From positions 1 through 23,928 of the forward strand of contig DATIHM010000028.1 in NCBI GenBank assembly GCA_035480695.1: 23,928 nt of DNA, read 5' to 3'. Origin of the DNA: DATBED01 sp035480695. GTDB taxonomy: Bacteria > Patescibacteriota > Saccharimonadia > Saccharimonadales > UBA4665. This document shows, one piece after another, positions 14,132 to 22,212 of the stretch. Position numbers and translations under genes: made by a program. Position 1 is the first letter of the stretch. Each line of letters starts with the position of its first letter. Below the pieces are notes generated by a model. The model did not search any database. It was not told the DNA's origin and was given only the letters and a program-made list of their open reading frames with translations.

Positions 14132-16592
14132 AGGCCAGCTCACCGTTTTTGGAAGCTACCTGAATGATATCACCTTTGTTGTACTTTTCGTCCAGCATGT
14201 CGAGCGCCAGGTGGTCTTCAATCGTGTCCTGGATGAGCCGGCGTAGAGGCCGTACGCCGTTGTGGGCGTCATAGCCGTTCTCGAGCAGATATTGCTTGGC
14301 ACCGACACTGAGCTGGACACTCAAACCCTTGCGCTGTAAGCGCGATTTCAGCTCGTCGATCTGCAGGTCGATAATACGGTAAATATCCTTCTTGGTCAGG
14401 GCACGGAAGACGATGACCTTGTCGATGCGGTTCAGCAGTTCCGGCCGCAGCAGCTTCTTGAGCTCATCACTGACGTGAGACTTGTTGCTTTCGTGCAACT
14501 CGTCGAGGTCTTTCAGTTCGCTGGATTTGCTGGCGCGGAAGCCCAAGGACGCCTCTTTCTGCAGTTTTTCGGCGCCGACGTTACTGGTCATGATGACGAT
14601 GGTGTTCGTGAAGTCGATTTTGCGGCCTTTGGCATCGGTGAGGTAGCCGTCTTCGAGCATCTGGAGCAGCATGTTGAAGACATCGGGGTGGGCTTTTTCG
14701 ATTTCGTCGAACAGCACCAGGCTGTAAGGCTGGCGGCGGATTTTGTCGGTCAGTTGGCCGCCGTCGTCGTAGCCGACGTAGCCAGCCGGAGCGCCGACCA
14801 AGCGGGAAACGTTGTGATGCTCGCCGAACTCGGACATGTCGATTTTAACCAACGCTTCTTCGCTGCCGAAGAATTCGCGCGCCAACACTCGTGCCAACTC
14901 AGTCTTGCCCACGCCAGTCGGGCCCAAGAAGATGAACGAACCGATGGGGCGCTTGTCGCTGCCGATGCCGCTGCGGTTGCGACGCACGGCGCGCGCCACG
15001 GCTTCGACGGCTTCAGATTGGCCGATGATGTATTTGCCTAGCGTCTTCTCTAGAGTCAACAAGTACTTGGCTTCAGAACGGATGACCTTTTTGACGGGCA
15101 CACCGGTCATTCGCGCGACCACGTCGGCCAGGTCTTCGCTGGAAACTGTCAGCTGCTTGGCTTGTTTGCCGGCAGCCTGCTCTTTCTTAAGCTCTTCGTG
15201 GATTTGCGAAGCGCGCGTCTTGGAGCGGGCGGCGCGCTCGTAATCTTCGGCCTCGACGGCCTCTTCGATGCGGGAATTGACCAGCTTAAGCTCTTTCTGT
15301 AGCTCGCGCACCTTCGGGCTGGTCTTGCCTTTATCGACTCGCAAGTGGGCGGCTGTCTCGTCGATGAGGTCGATTGCTTTGTCGGGCATGTAGCGGTCGT
15401 TGACGTAGCGCTTGCTCAAATTAACGGCGTCTTCGAGCACTTCGTCGCTCATTTTGACACCGTGGAAATCTTCGTAATGGCGGCGCAAGCCTTTCAGGAT
15501 GGCTAGTGTCTCACTCGGGGTCGTTTCCGGCACTTGGATGGGCTGGAAGCGTCGCTCCAGCGCAGCGTCTTTCTCGATGTACTTGGTGTATTCAGCGGTG
15601 GTCGTTGCGCCGATAAGCTGGATTTTGCCGCGGGCCAGGGCCGGCTTCAGGATGTTTCCGGCATCCATGGCACCCTCGGCGGCGCCGGCACCGACAATCA
15701 GGTGAAGCTCGTCGATGAACACGATGGTGCGGTTGTCTTTTTCGAGCTCGCCCATCACCTTTTTAAGGCGCTCTTCGAACTCGCCGCGGTACTTGGTGCC
15801 GGCAATCATGCCGGCCAGGTCCAATATAACGATGCGTTTATCGATCAGGCTGTCGGGCACGTCTTCGGCGACGATGCGCTGGGCCAGCCCCTCGACGATA
15901 GCCGTCTTGCCGACGCCCGGCTCACCGATGAGCACCGGGTTGTTCTTGTTGCGGCGGTTGAGGATTGTAATCATACGCCGTATCTGGTTTTCGCGGCCGA
16001 CCACCGGGTCGAGCTTGCCCTGGCGGGCCTGCATGGTCATGTCGGTTCCGAAGAAGTCAAGCGCCGTCTTCTTAGCACTGCGCTTGCTGCGCCGTTTGCC
16101 GCCCTCACCCAACTCCTGCTCTTCGTACTGCTGGCGGTTGAGGAATTGCTCGAGCTCGGACATCAGCGCGTCAACGTTGACGTTCATGTCGCGCAGCAGA
16201 ATCGTCGCCCGGGCGTTCTTCTGGCTCAGAATGCTATATAAGATGTGCTCGGTGCCGCAGTAGTCCTGGCCGTAATCCTGGGCGACGTCGTAAGCCATTT
16301 TCAGGGTCAACTTGGCGGTTTCGCTGAGGCCTTTGGCGCCGACATTGATAACCAGTGTCTTCGGTGTCAAATTCAAAGCCAGGCGGGCGCGCTCCAGTGT
16401 CACGCCGACGCCCTCAAGGATCTTGTTGCCCATGCTGCCGTCCTGGGCCAGCAAGCCTAGCAAAAGATGTTCAGTGCCGACGTAGGCGCTGCCGAAGCTG
16501 CGCGCAATCGCGTCGGCGTGTTTCAGGCTTTGCAACCCGTTATTCGTTAGATGGTTCAAAAATTCCTGGAAACTGGAATCGTTCGGCATCAT
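14112..16592 (-). CDS. clpC: ATP-dependent Clp protease ATPase subunit ClpC
   Basis: AAA+ unfoldase that feeds proteins to ClpP. In 826 residues: two Clp-N repeats (about 5-150, G-T-E-H-L-L-L-G and G-T-E-H-I-L-Y-S), first AAA module with Walker A G-E-P-G-V-G-K-T (near 223), a short middle region with A-E-D-Y-E-R-A-A-R-S-K (the UVR-like linker of ClpC, about 440-470), second AAA module with G-P-T-G-V-G-K-T-E-L (near 554), and A-S-L-G-F-R, the L-G-F loop that docks on ClpP. The short linker and the L-G-F loop favour ClpC over ClpB. The start at 16592 has GGAG 11 nt upstream. A CIRCE element sits on the promoter, and the HExxH gene and radA follow on the same strand. Confidence 0.96.
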   Translation of the reverse strand: MMPNDSSFQEFLNHLTNNGLQSLKHADAIARSFGSAYVGTEHLLLGLLAQDGSMGNKILEGVGVTLERARLALNLTPKTLVINVGAKGLSETAKLTLKMAYDVAQDYGQDYCGTEHILYSILSQKNARATILLRDMNVNVDALMSELEQFLNRQQYEEQELGEGGKRRSKRSAKKTALDFFGTDMTMQARQGKLDPVVGRENQIRRMITILNRRNKNNPVLIGEPGVGKTAIVEGLAQRIVAEDVPDSLIDKRIVILDLAGMIAGTKYRGEFEERLKKVMGELEKDNRTIVFIDELHLIVGAGAAEGAMDAGNILKPALARGKIQLIGATTTAEYTKYIEKDAALERRFQPIQVPETTPSETLAILKGLRRHYEDFHGVKMSDEVLEDAVNLSKRYVNDRYMPDKAIDLIDETAAHLRVDKGKTSPKVRELQKELKLVNSRIEEAVEAEDYERAARSKTRASQIHEELKKEQAAGKQAKQLTVSSEDLADVVARMTGVPVKKVIRSEAKYLLTLEKTLGKYIIGQSEAVEAVARAVRRNRSGIGSDKRPIGSFIFLGPTGVGKTELARVLAREFFGSEEALVKIDMSEFGEHHNVSRLVGAPAGYVGYDDGGQLTDKIRRQPYSLVLFDEIEKAHPDVFNMLLQMLEDGYLTDAKGRKIDFTNTIVIMTSNVGAEKLQKEASLGFRASKSSELKDLDELHESNKSHVSDELKKLLRPELLNRIDKVIVFRALTKKDIYRIIDLQIDELKSRLQRKGLSVQLSVGAKQYLLENGYDAHNGVRPLRRLIQDTIEDHLALDMLDEKYNKGDIIQVASKNGELAYATSAE

Positions 16593-16657
16593 AAGCTTAG
16601 TTTCTCCTTTTCTACTTAAGCGGCGCTGAGGGTCGTTTTAGGATTTGCCTGTATTCA

Positions 16658-16685
16658 ATTATAGCACTTGGCACTCTCGGGTCAA
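16658..16685 (-). promoter_or_regulatory. Promoter of clpC
   Basis: On the minus strand TTGACC (16685-16680), a 16-bp spacer, and TATAAT (16663-16658) preceded by TGC, an extended -10 identical to that of the PBP gene. Transcription would start near 16651, leaving a leader of about 59 nt with GGAG before the ATG. The -35 and spacer lie within the CIRCE element. Confidence 0.75.
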
Positions 16686-16694
16686 GAGTGCCAA
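16668..16694. promoter_or_regulatory. CIRCE operator (HrcA binding site)
   Basis: A perfect inverted repeat of TTGGCACTC (16668-16676) and GAGTGCCAA (16686-16694) separated by nine bases. The canonical CIRCE is TTAGCACTC-N9-GAGTGCTAA; the single difference in one arm is matched by a compensating change in the other. It overlaps the -35 and spacer of the clpC promoter, the position expected for repression by HrcA. No hrcA gene is in the window. Confidence 0.9.
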
Positions 16695-16736
16695 AATTGG
16701 TTTTTGTTTTTTATCAAATCTGATGTAAATAAGGCT

Positions 16737-17354
16737 TTATGAGTCAAACCTTGGTGGTTGATAAATGCTTAGATCAGTGCCAAAAACGTTTAAATATACA
16801 CTAGCCCGCTCATCCCATATCTGCACTTCTTGAACGACCATACCCCATCGCCAGTCAAAGTCATTTTGCGGTTCATCTGGTGTGTAGGCAATTGGACGAC
16901 CCAGATGAATCTGACCGATACGAGTTGAGCCATTGTAGTGAGATCCATGAATAATGACACCGCTGTCTTCAGGGACCCTCCAATTATGGTCATCGTAATC
17001 GGGATGCATATTATTGTATGTGTCGTGCATGACCTTAGCCCTTAGTCCATCTTCTTGCATTTCCTCTGGGCGAACAATCATGACTCTGTCTCTACCGTCC
17101 TTCTCATTAAAACCTTTCCCCACTTTTGATGCCATAATGGAGATGAACTTGAAGTCTTTTAAAAAGTCTAATTCGATCATGCCGCTTCTAGCTATCTCGC
17201 CTATCGCCGAGAACTTCTCCCAAGCATTAATCTGGGTCAACAATTGACCGCGAAAATTTATGCAACGAGGGCTGGGGCTACCACAAATTGCAAGCTCTCC
17301 GCCGTTCTTTATGCCTACGTCGAGTGGGCATGTTGGGCAGTTCCTTGAACTCAT
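16737..17354 (-). CDS. Hypothetical protein with four N-terminal cysteines (205 aa)
   Basis: I do not recognise this protein. It begins M-S-S-R-N-C-P-T-C-P-L-D with C6 and C9, then C24 and C31, a spacing that could bind zinc or an iron-sulfur cluster. The rest is a mixed soluble protein with many D, N, W and H residues (H-P-D-Y-D-D-H-N-W-R, G-V-I-I-H-G-S-H-Y, D-F-D-W-R-W-G) and no membrane helix or signal peptide. Base composition is AT-richer than its neighbours; some 60-base stretches fall near 35% GC by hand count, suggesting late acquisition. There is no clear SD; TAAACT (17382-17377) could be its -10. It lies between nusA and the clpC promoter on the same strand and could also be reached from the nusA promoter. 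Confidence 0.7.
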   Translation of the reverse strand: MSSRNCPTCPLDVGIKNGGELAICGSPSPRCINFRGQLLTQINAWEKFSAIGEIARSGMIELDFLKDFKFISIMASKVGKGFNEKDGRDRVMIVRPEEMQEDGLRAKVMHDTYNNMHPDYDDHNWRVPEDSGVIIHGSHYNGSTRIGQIHLGRPIAYTPDEPQNDFDWRWGMVVQEVQIWDERASVYLNVFGTDLSIYQPPRFDS

Positions 17355-17410
17355 ATGCCCACTCTAGCATGAGGTAAGTTTATTGTCTATTTAGCCATTT
17401 GATGTTACGA

Positions 17411-18604
17411 CTACTCGCCGTGTTCTTCGATGGCTTCGAGCAAGGAGCTTTCCAGCTCGTTCTTCTTCTTGAGCTTGGGCTGCTTAGGTAGCTCTTTGGT
17501 CTCGACTTTGCCGTTTTCGGCGGGTGCAGCCTCTGGCGACTGCGGCGCTTCGGTCGGCGCGCCAGCCTTTTCGGCCTCGATATCGAGTTCGTATCCTGTG
17601 AGCTTGCTGGCTAAACGGACATTTTGACCGGATTTGCCGATAGCGATGCTGAGCTGGTCTTCGGGCACAATGACACGCGCCTTCTTGTTCTTCTCGTCAA
17701 CCACGACTTGGGCGACTTTGGTCGGGCTCAGAGCCTGGGTGATGTAAGTGACGGGGTCTTCTGCCCAGACGATGATGTCGATTTTCTCTTGCTCGCCAAC
17801 TTCGCTGACGACGGCGTTGACGCGTGTTCCGTGGCCGCCGACGAAGGTTCCGACAGGATCGACGCCTGGCACGTTGCTGGCGACAGCGATCTTGCTGCGC
17901 ACGCCGGCTTCACGGGCGATCCCTTTGATTTCGACAGCGCCGCTCTCCATTTCGGGCACTTCGCCGCGGAACAGCCATTCGATGAATTCCTTGTTGCCAC
18001 GGGAAACGACAAGCTGAGGGCCGCGGAAGCCGCGTTCGACGTCTTTCAGGTAGACTTTGAGGCGCTGGCCCGGGTAGTAACGTTCTCCCTGGATCTGCTC
18101 GCTGCGCGGCATGATGCCCTGGGCCCGGCCCAGGTCGATGCGACAGATGTTGCCTTCGACGCGGGCGACGGTGGCGTTGATGACGGTGCCTATCTTGTCT
18201 TCGTATTCGGCCATGACGATTTCGCGCTCGGCTTCGCGCAGGCGTTGCAGAATGACCTGCTTGGCGGTCTGGGCGGCGACGCGACCGAAGGTCTCGGCTT
18301 TCTCGTGCACTTCGATCTGCTCGCCGAGCTTGGCGCTCTTTTTGCGCACCTGGGCCTCTTTAAGGCTGATTTCGTAGGCTGGGTGCTCCACGGTTTCGAC
18401 GATATCCTTCATGGCATAAACGTCAACGTCGCCGGTGTTGAGGTTCATGTTGACGCGGATTTCCTGCTCGCGGTCGCCGTAGTCACGACGATAGGCGGCA
18501 GCCAGCGCCTGCTCGACCACCTCTTGCACGGTGTCTTCCGGCAGGTTTTTCTCTTCGGCGATGGCACGGATGGCCACCACCAGCTGTTTCATATCTAAGT
18601 CCAT
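17411..18604 (-). CDS. nusA: Transcription termination/antitermination factor NusA
   Basis: RNA polymerase-bound factor controlling pausing, termination and antitermination. The 397-residue protein has the N-terminal polymerase-binding domain (about 1-125, with E-Q-A-L-A-A-A-Y-R-R-D-Y), an S1 domain (about 135-200, V-I-N-A-T-V-A-R-V-E-G), and two KH domains (about 205-345, with G-V-R-S-K-I-A-V and I-A-I-G-K-S-G-Q-N-V-R-L). A tail of about 55 residues rich in P, E and K follows; the extra repeats of E. coli NusA are absent. Start 18604 has AAGGAT six bases upstream. The usual partners rimP and infB are not next to it; it is divergent from the aminopeptidase and has its own promoter and a terminator-like leader. 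Confidence 0.96.
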   Translation of the reverse strand: MDLDMKQLVVAIRAIAEEKNLPEDTVQEVVEQALAAAYRRDYGDREQEIRVNMNLNTGDVDVYAMKDIVETVEHPAYEISLKEAQVRKKSAKLGEQIEVHEKAETFGRVAAQTAKQVILQRLREAEREIVMAEYEDKIGTVINATVARVEGNICRIDLGRAQGIMPRSEQIQGERYYPGQRLKVYLKDVERGFRGPQLVVSRGNKEFIEWLFRGEVPEMESGAVEIKGIAREAGVRSKIAVASNVPGVDPVGTFVGGHGTRVNAVVSEVGEQEKIDIIVWAEDPVTYITQALSPTKVAQVVVDEKNKKARVIVPEDQLSIAIGKSGQNVRLASKLTGYELDIEAEKAGAPTEAPQSPEAAPAENGKVETKELPKQPKLKKKNELESSLLEAIEEHGE

Positions 18605-18649
18605 TAGATATCCTTTCTTATTAATTCCAAATTGTGAAGTCTATGAATG

Positions 18650-18674
18650 AAAAAATCCGACCACTTCGGCCGGA
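18650..18674 (-). terminator. Terminator-like hairpin in the nusA leader (possible attenuator)
   Basis: In the minus-strand RNA, UCCGGCC (18674-18668), loop GAAGU (18667-18663) and GGUCGGA (18662-18656) form a fully paired 7-bp stem with one G-U pair, followed at once by six U (18655-18650). On the plus strand the wobble becomes an A-C mismatch, so the structure is built for the minus strand. It lies about 4 nt after the predicted nusA transcription start and about 45 nt before the nusA ATG, with an SD in between. Confidence 0.6.
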
Positions 18675-18684
18675 CGATGTCCTG

Positions 18685-18713
18685 ATTATAAGCGATCACG
18701 CAGCCAAAGTCAA
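18685..18713 (-). promoter_or_regulatory. Sigma70-type promoter of nusA
   Basis: On the minus strand TTGACT (18713-18708), a 17-bp spacer and a perfect TATAAT (18690-18685). This is the best -35/-10 pair in the window. Transcription should start near 18678, giving a leader of about 74 nt that opens with the hairpin at 18650-18674. Confidence 0.8.
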
Positions 18714-18721
18714 TCGAGCCA

Positions 18722-18730
18722 TGCTAAACT
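18722..18730 (+). promoter_or_regulatory. Extended -10, possible leaderless promoter of the aminopeptidase
   Basis: TGCTAAACT ends 8 nt before the ATG at 18739, with no SD. Transcription would start at or just before the start codon. It is divergent from and next to the nusA promoter. Confidence 0.45.
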
Positions 18731-18738
18731 TATTCGAT

Positions 18739-21327
18739 ATGGGTAGCAAAGTCGCGCGGCTGTTCGAACAGTTCCAGCCGGAGCATTACGAGTTGGATTT
18801 GGTGCCGGACCGCGAGGCCATGACCTTCCGCGGCACGGTGACTGTGCGTGGCAAAAAAGCCGGCCGGCCGTCACAGCGCCTCACTTTCCACCAGAAAGAA
18901 CTGAAGATCATCTCGGCCGAAATCACCAAACACGACAAAAAAGGCGATCAGCCTATCAAGATTTCGCGTATCAACAGCCAGGACAGCCTTGACGAAGTGC
19001 GGCTGCACTCCAAGGAGATGATTTATCCAGGAGAGTACACGGTGACCATGGAGTTCGAGGGCCAGATTACGCGGCCGATGAACGGCATTTACCCCTGTTT
19101 TTTCAAGCACGATGGCCAGGACAAGCAGCTGATTGCCACGCAGTTCGAGAGCCACCACGCCCGCGAGGCCTTCCCGTGCATCGACGAGCCCGAGGCCAAA
19201 GCGACTTTCGACCTGACTCTGACCACGCCGGCCGGTGAGACCGTCGTCGCCAACACGCCAGTCAAATCCCAAAAGAAATCCGGCAAGAGCTTGGTCACCA
19301 CTTTCGCGACGACGCCACGTATGAGCTGCTATCTGTTGGCTTTCGTCTACGGCGAAATGGGCTTCAAGGAATCGAAAACTCAAGACGGCAAGCTGGTGCG
19401 GGCCTATGCCACTCCCGACAACGTCCGCCTGCTCGAGCACGGCCTCGACGTCGCCGTCACCGGCCTCGAATTCTTCGAAGAATACTTCGGAGTGCCGTAT
19501 CCACTGCCGAAGCTCGATATCGTCGCCCTGCCTGACTTCAGCGTCGGTGCCATGGAAAACTGGGGACTCATCACGTTCCGCGAAACCGCCATGCTGGCCG
19601 ACCCCAAGCACAGCAGCATCGAAAGCAAACAGATCGTGGCGCTCGTTGTAGCCCACGAGCTCAGCCACCAATGGTTCGGCAATCTTGTCACGATGAAGTG
19701 GTGGAACGACCTGTGGCTGAACGAAAGCTTTGCCAACCTGATGGAATACCGCGCCGTAGACGCACTTTACCCCGAATGGCGCATCTGGGAAACTTTCGTG
19801 GCCAATGAAACCGGCTCTGCCAAGCGCCGCGACAGTCTGGCCGACGTGCAATCCATCAAGACCGAGGTCAACCACCCTGACGAAATCGGCAGCCTGTTTG
19901 ACCCGTCCATCGTCTACGCCAAGGGTGGCACGGTACTGCATATGCTGATGCGCTACACCGGTGAGGAGGCATTCCGCAGAGGCCTGAAGGTTTATTTCGA
20001 TAAGCACCGCTACGGCAATACCGAGGCAGCCGACCTTTGGGAAGCGCTCGGCCAGGCCAGTGGCGAAGACATTTCCGGCTTCATGGCCGACTGGGTGGAG
20101 CGGCCCGGTTATCCGCTGGTCGACATCGATTGGCAGCCGGGCAAACCGGAGCTCAAGCTCAGCCAGAAGCGTTTTTTGAACGACCCGTCCGCTAAAGCCA
20201 GCAGTGACAAGCCTTGGCAGGTGCCGCTGGCGGCCACGCTTCCGCTCGAGCCGCACGTGTTGGTCAAATCAGCGGCCACTGCCAAAGTCGCCAAAGGATC
20301 ATCCGACGGCCCGCTACTGTTCAACCACGACGGCGCCAGCTACTTTTTGCCGCGCTACGCCCAAGCCGGCCACCTCGACCAGATTGTAAAAGGTATCGCC
20401 ACGGGCAAGGTCAGCAACATAGACCGTTTGTTGCTGCTCGACAACTACACCATGCTGCAACGTGGCGGCATCGCTTCCACGACAGAGCTGCTCGACCTGC
20501 TCAAAGGTTATAAGAAAGAGACGAGCGAAAGTGTCTGGGGCTCGATTGCCGTGGCTATAGCCGAGGCCCGCAAGCTGCTCGAAAGGGACGAATCCACAGA
20601 AGAGATATTGAACCAGATGGTGCGTGAATTGGTCGAGGGCATGGTCGACGAGCTAGGCTGGGACGACAAGCCGGACGATTCCGCCCAGACCCTGCACCTG
20701 CGCGGCCTTGTCATGGCAATGGCGGCCAGCGCTAAATCGCAAAAGGTAATCGACGAAGGCCTGAAGCGCTTCGCGGCCTTCAAAAAGCCATCGGACTTGT
20801 CGCCGAGCACGCGTACAACGGTTTACTTCATGGGCGTGCGGCATGGCAGCGACACCGACTTCAAGAAAATCCTCGACATGCACAACACCATCCAGAACGC
20901 CGACGAGAAGGACGAGCTGGCCAGTAGCCTGACAAGCGCCAAAGACGAAAAGCGCAACCAGCAGCTGATTGAGCTGCTCAAGACCGACCACATCCGCCGG
21001 CAGGATTTGATCCACTGGTTCGTCTGGCTGCTACGCAACCGCTACTGTCGCCAGGCCGCCTGGCAGTGGCTGCTCGACAACTGGGGCTGGATTGAGCAGG
21101 AGTTCGGTAGCGACAAACGCTACAGCGATTTCGCGCGCTACCCAGGCAGCATCTTCAGCTGGCCGGATGAATTCAAACAGTACGAAAAGCTTCTCAAGCC
21201 TAAGAAATCGGTCGTGGCCATGACGCGCGACATTACGCTCGCCGAGCAGGAAATGTCCGCCCGCTTGGCCTGGCGGGAACGCAACGAAGCCGCCGTCACA
21301 GATTGGTTTAAAAAACGTCCTCAATAA
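18739..21327 (+). CDS. M1 family zinc aminopeptidase
   Basis: Removes N-terminal residues from peptides. With the start at 18739 the protein is 862 residues. The N-terminal beta domain opens with F-Q-P-E-H-Y-E-L-D-L-V-P-D, the usual M1 beginning. The substrate-binding G270-A-M-E-N274 motif is followed by V-A-H306-E307-L-S-H310 and the third zinc ligand E329 in N-E-S-F-A, exactly the H-E-x-x-H-x18-E arrangement. An ERAP1-like helical C-terminal domain follows. There is no signal peptide, so it is cytoplasmic; it may help an organism that lives on imported peptides (inference). The frame stays open upstream to a GTG at 18634, but that stretch carries the nusA promoter and adds residues not seen in the family. 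The 3' end overlaps yraN by 20 bp. Confidence 0.95.
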   Translation: MGSKVARLFEQFQPEHYELDLVPDREAMTFRGTVTVRGKKAGRPSQRLTFHQKELKIISAEITKHDKKGDQPIKISRINSQDSLDEVRLHSKEMIYPGEYTVTMEFEGQITRPMNGIYPCFFKHDGQDKQLIATQFESHHAREAFPCIDEPEAKATFDLTLTTPAGETVVANTPVKSQKKSGKSLVTTFATTPRMSCYLLAFVYGEMGFKESKTQDGKLVRAYATPDNVRLLEHGLDVAVTGLEFFEEYFGVPYPLPKLDIVALPDFSVGAMENWGLITFRETAMLADPKHSSIESKQIVALVVAHELSHQWFGNLVTMKWWNDLWLNESFANLMEYRAVDALYPEWRIWETFVANETGSAKRRDSLADVQSIKTEVNHPDEIGSLFDPSIVYAKGGTVLHMLMRYTGEEAFRRGLKVYFDKHRYGNTEAADLWEALGQASGEDISGFMADWVERPGYPLVDIDWQPGKPELKLSQKRFLNDPSAKASSDKPWQVPLAATLPLEPHVLVKSAATAKVAKGSSDGPLLFNHDGASYFLPRYAQAGHLDQIVKGIATGKVSNIDRLLLLDNYTMLQRGGIASTTELLDLLKGYKKETSESVWGSIAVAIAEARKLLERDESTEEILNQMVRELVEGMVDELGWDDKPDDSAQTLHLRGLVMAMAASAKSQKVIDEGLKRFAAFKKPSDLSPSTRTTVYFMGVRHGSDTDFKKILDMHNTIQNADEKDELASSLTSAKDEKRNQQLIELLKTDHIRRQDLIHWFVWLLRNRYCRQAAWQWLLDNWGWIEQEFGSDKRYSDFARYPGSIFSWPDEFKQYEKLLKPKKSVVAMTRDITLAEQEMSARLAWRERNEAAVTDWFKKRPQ

Positions 21328-21652
21328 AGCCGATCACGGTGTAGTCGGGGCCAGCTAACTCGACGGCTGACAGCGTGTATTCGCCTCTCCACTTGTTTTC
21401 ATCGACCCACAGCCAGGCCGCCCGCTGCATCTGTTTCAGTTTGGTCGGCGTAATCGCCTCCAGCCCGCCGCCCTGCTCATTGGTAGCCCGGTATTTGACC
21501 TCAACGAAGTGAATGACGCCGTCTTTCTCAGCCAGGATATCTATTTCGGCCCGCGGCCGGTGCCAGTTGCGCTCGATGACTTTGTAGCCACGCATTTCGA
21601 GGTAATTGCTGGCTGCCAGCTCGGCTTTCTTGCCGATTTCGGTGGGGTTCAT
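21308..21652 (-). CDS. yraN: UPF0102 family protein YraN (endonuclease-like)
   Basis: A 114-residue protein with the restriction-endonuclease-like core of the UPF0102 family: G7-x-x-x-E11 near the N-terminus, R34-A-E36-I-D38-I-L, then F-V-E51-V-K53-Y-R, the D/E-x-K type metal-binding set. The exact role is not established; a link to DNA processing is usually assumed. Its ATG overlaps the rnhB stop (ATGA at 21652-21649), a coupling often seen for this pair in bacteria. The 3' end overlaps the aminopeptidase gene on the other strand. Confidence 0.93.
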   Translation of the reverse strand: MNPTEIGKKAELAASNYLEMRGYKVIERNWHRPRAEIDILAEKDGVIHFVEVKYRATNEQGGGLEAITPTKLKQMQRAAWLWVDENKWRGEYTLSAVELAGPDYTVIGFIEDVF

Positions 21653-22206
21653 GCCGCTAACTCCCTTATCGGTTTGAAGCTTTTGCGGTGCAATTCGCTG
21701 ACGCCGTGCAGTTTAAGCATTTCCAGATGAAGAGCCGTGCCGTAGCCGACGTGCTTGTCGAAGCCATAGCCCGGATATTTGACGCAGGCTTCGGCCATAT
21801 ACTTGTCGCGCGCTACTTTGGCCACGATGCTGGCCGCGCTGACGGCCGGAACCGTTTGGTCGGCTTTGACGATGGCCACTGCCGTAGGATTTTCGGCCAG
21901 AAAATTCAGCGACCCGTCGATAATGATTTGGCCATAAGGAATAATGATGAGCTCGAGCGCGCGCTGCATCGCCAGCCGCACGGCTTCTGTCATGCCAAGC
22001 TCGTCGACCTCGACCGCCTGCGCCCAGCCGATTCCGACAGCCAGTGCTTCGACCTCGACCTGGGCAGCCAGCCTTTCGCGCTGCTTCTTGCTTAATAACT
22101 TAGAATCTTTTAGCCCAGGGATGGCATCAGCCAGCACCACCGCGCCGGCCACGACCGGCCCCGCCCAACAGCCGCGCCCAACTTCATCAATCCCCGCGAT
22201 TACCAT
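21649..22206 (-). CDS. rnhB: Ribonuclease HII
   Basis: Cuts RNA in RNA-DNA hybrids and at single ribonucleotides in DNA. The 185-residue protein opens with V-I-A-G-I-D7-E8-V-G-R-G, the family signature, continues with K-D-S-K-L-L-S, I-I-D97-G-S-L, K-A-D116-Q-T-V-P-A-V-S-A-A-S-I-V-A-K-V-A-R-D and ends with the H-x-x-Y/F-G basic region (D-K-H-V-G-Y-G-T). Length is normal. There is no SD; TGATAGAAT ends 6 nt before the ATG, so the mRNA may be leaderless. Forms a two-gene unit with yraN and is divergent from the ribbon-helix-helix gene. Confidence 0.96.
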   Translation of the reverse strand: MVIAGIDEVGRGCWAGPVVAGAVVLADAIPGLKDSKLLSKKQRERLAAQVEVEALAVGIGWAQAVEVDELGMTEAVRLAMQRALELIIIPYGQIIIDGSLNFLAENPTAVAIVKADQTVPAVSAASIVAKVARDKYMAEACVKYPGYGFDKHVGYGTALHLEMLKLHGVSELHRKSFKPIRELAA

Positions 22207-22212
22207 GTTGCT

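Noticed and set aside
16686..16712. Plus-strand terminator from CCAAAATTGG followed by T-rich sequence
   Set aside because: No plus-strand gene ends upstream; the repeat next to it is the CIRCE operator of clpC, and the 4-bp stem is too weak.
17624..18598. Long plus-strand open frame opposite nusA
   Set aside because: Antisense shadow rich in D, F and G; nusA on the other strand has all its domains.
18634..18738. N-terminal extension of the aminopeptidase from GTG 18634 or ATG 18643
   Set aside because: This stretch holds the nusA promoter and leader hairpin, and the extra residues are not typical of M1 peptidases; the family N-terminus fits a start at 18739.
18871..20256. Long minus-strand open frame (about 460 codons) opposite the aminopeptidase
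   Set aside because: The sense strand encodes intact GAMEN and HExxH-x18-E motifs; the antisense product has no recognisable domain.
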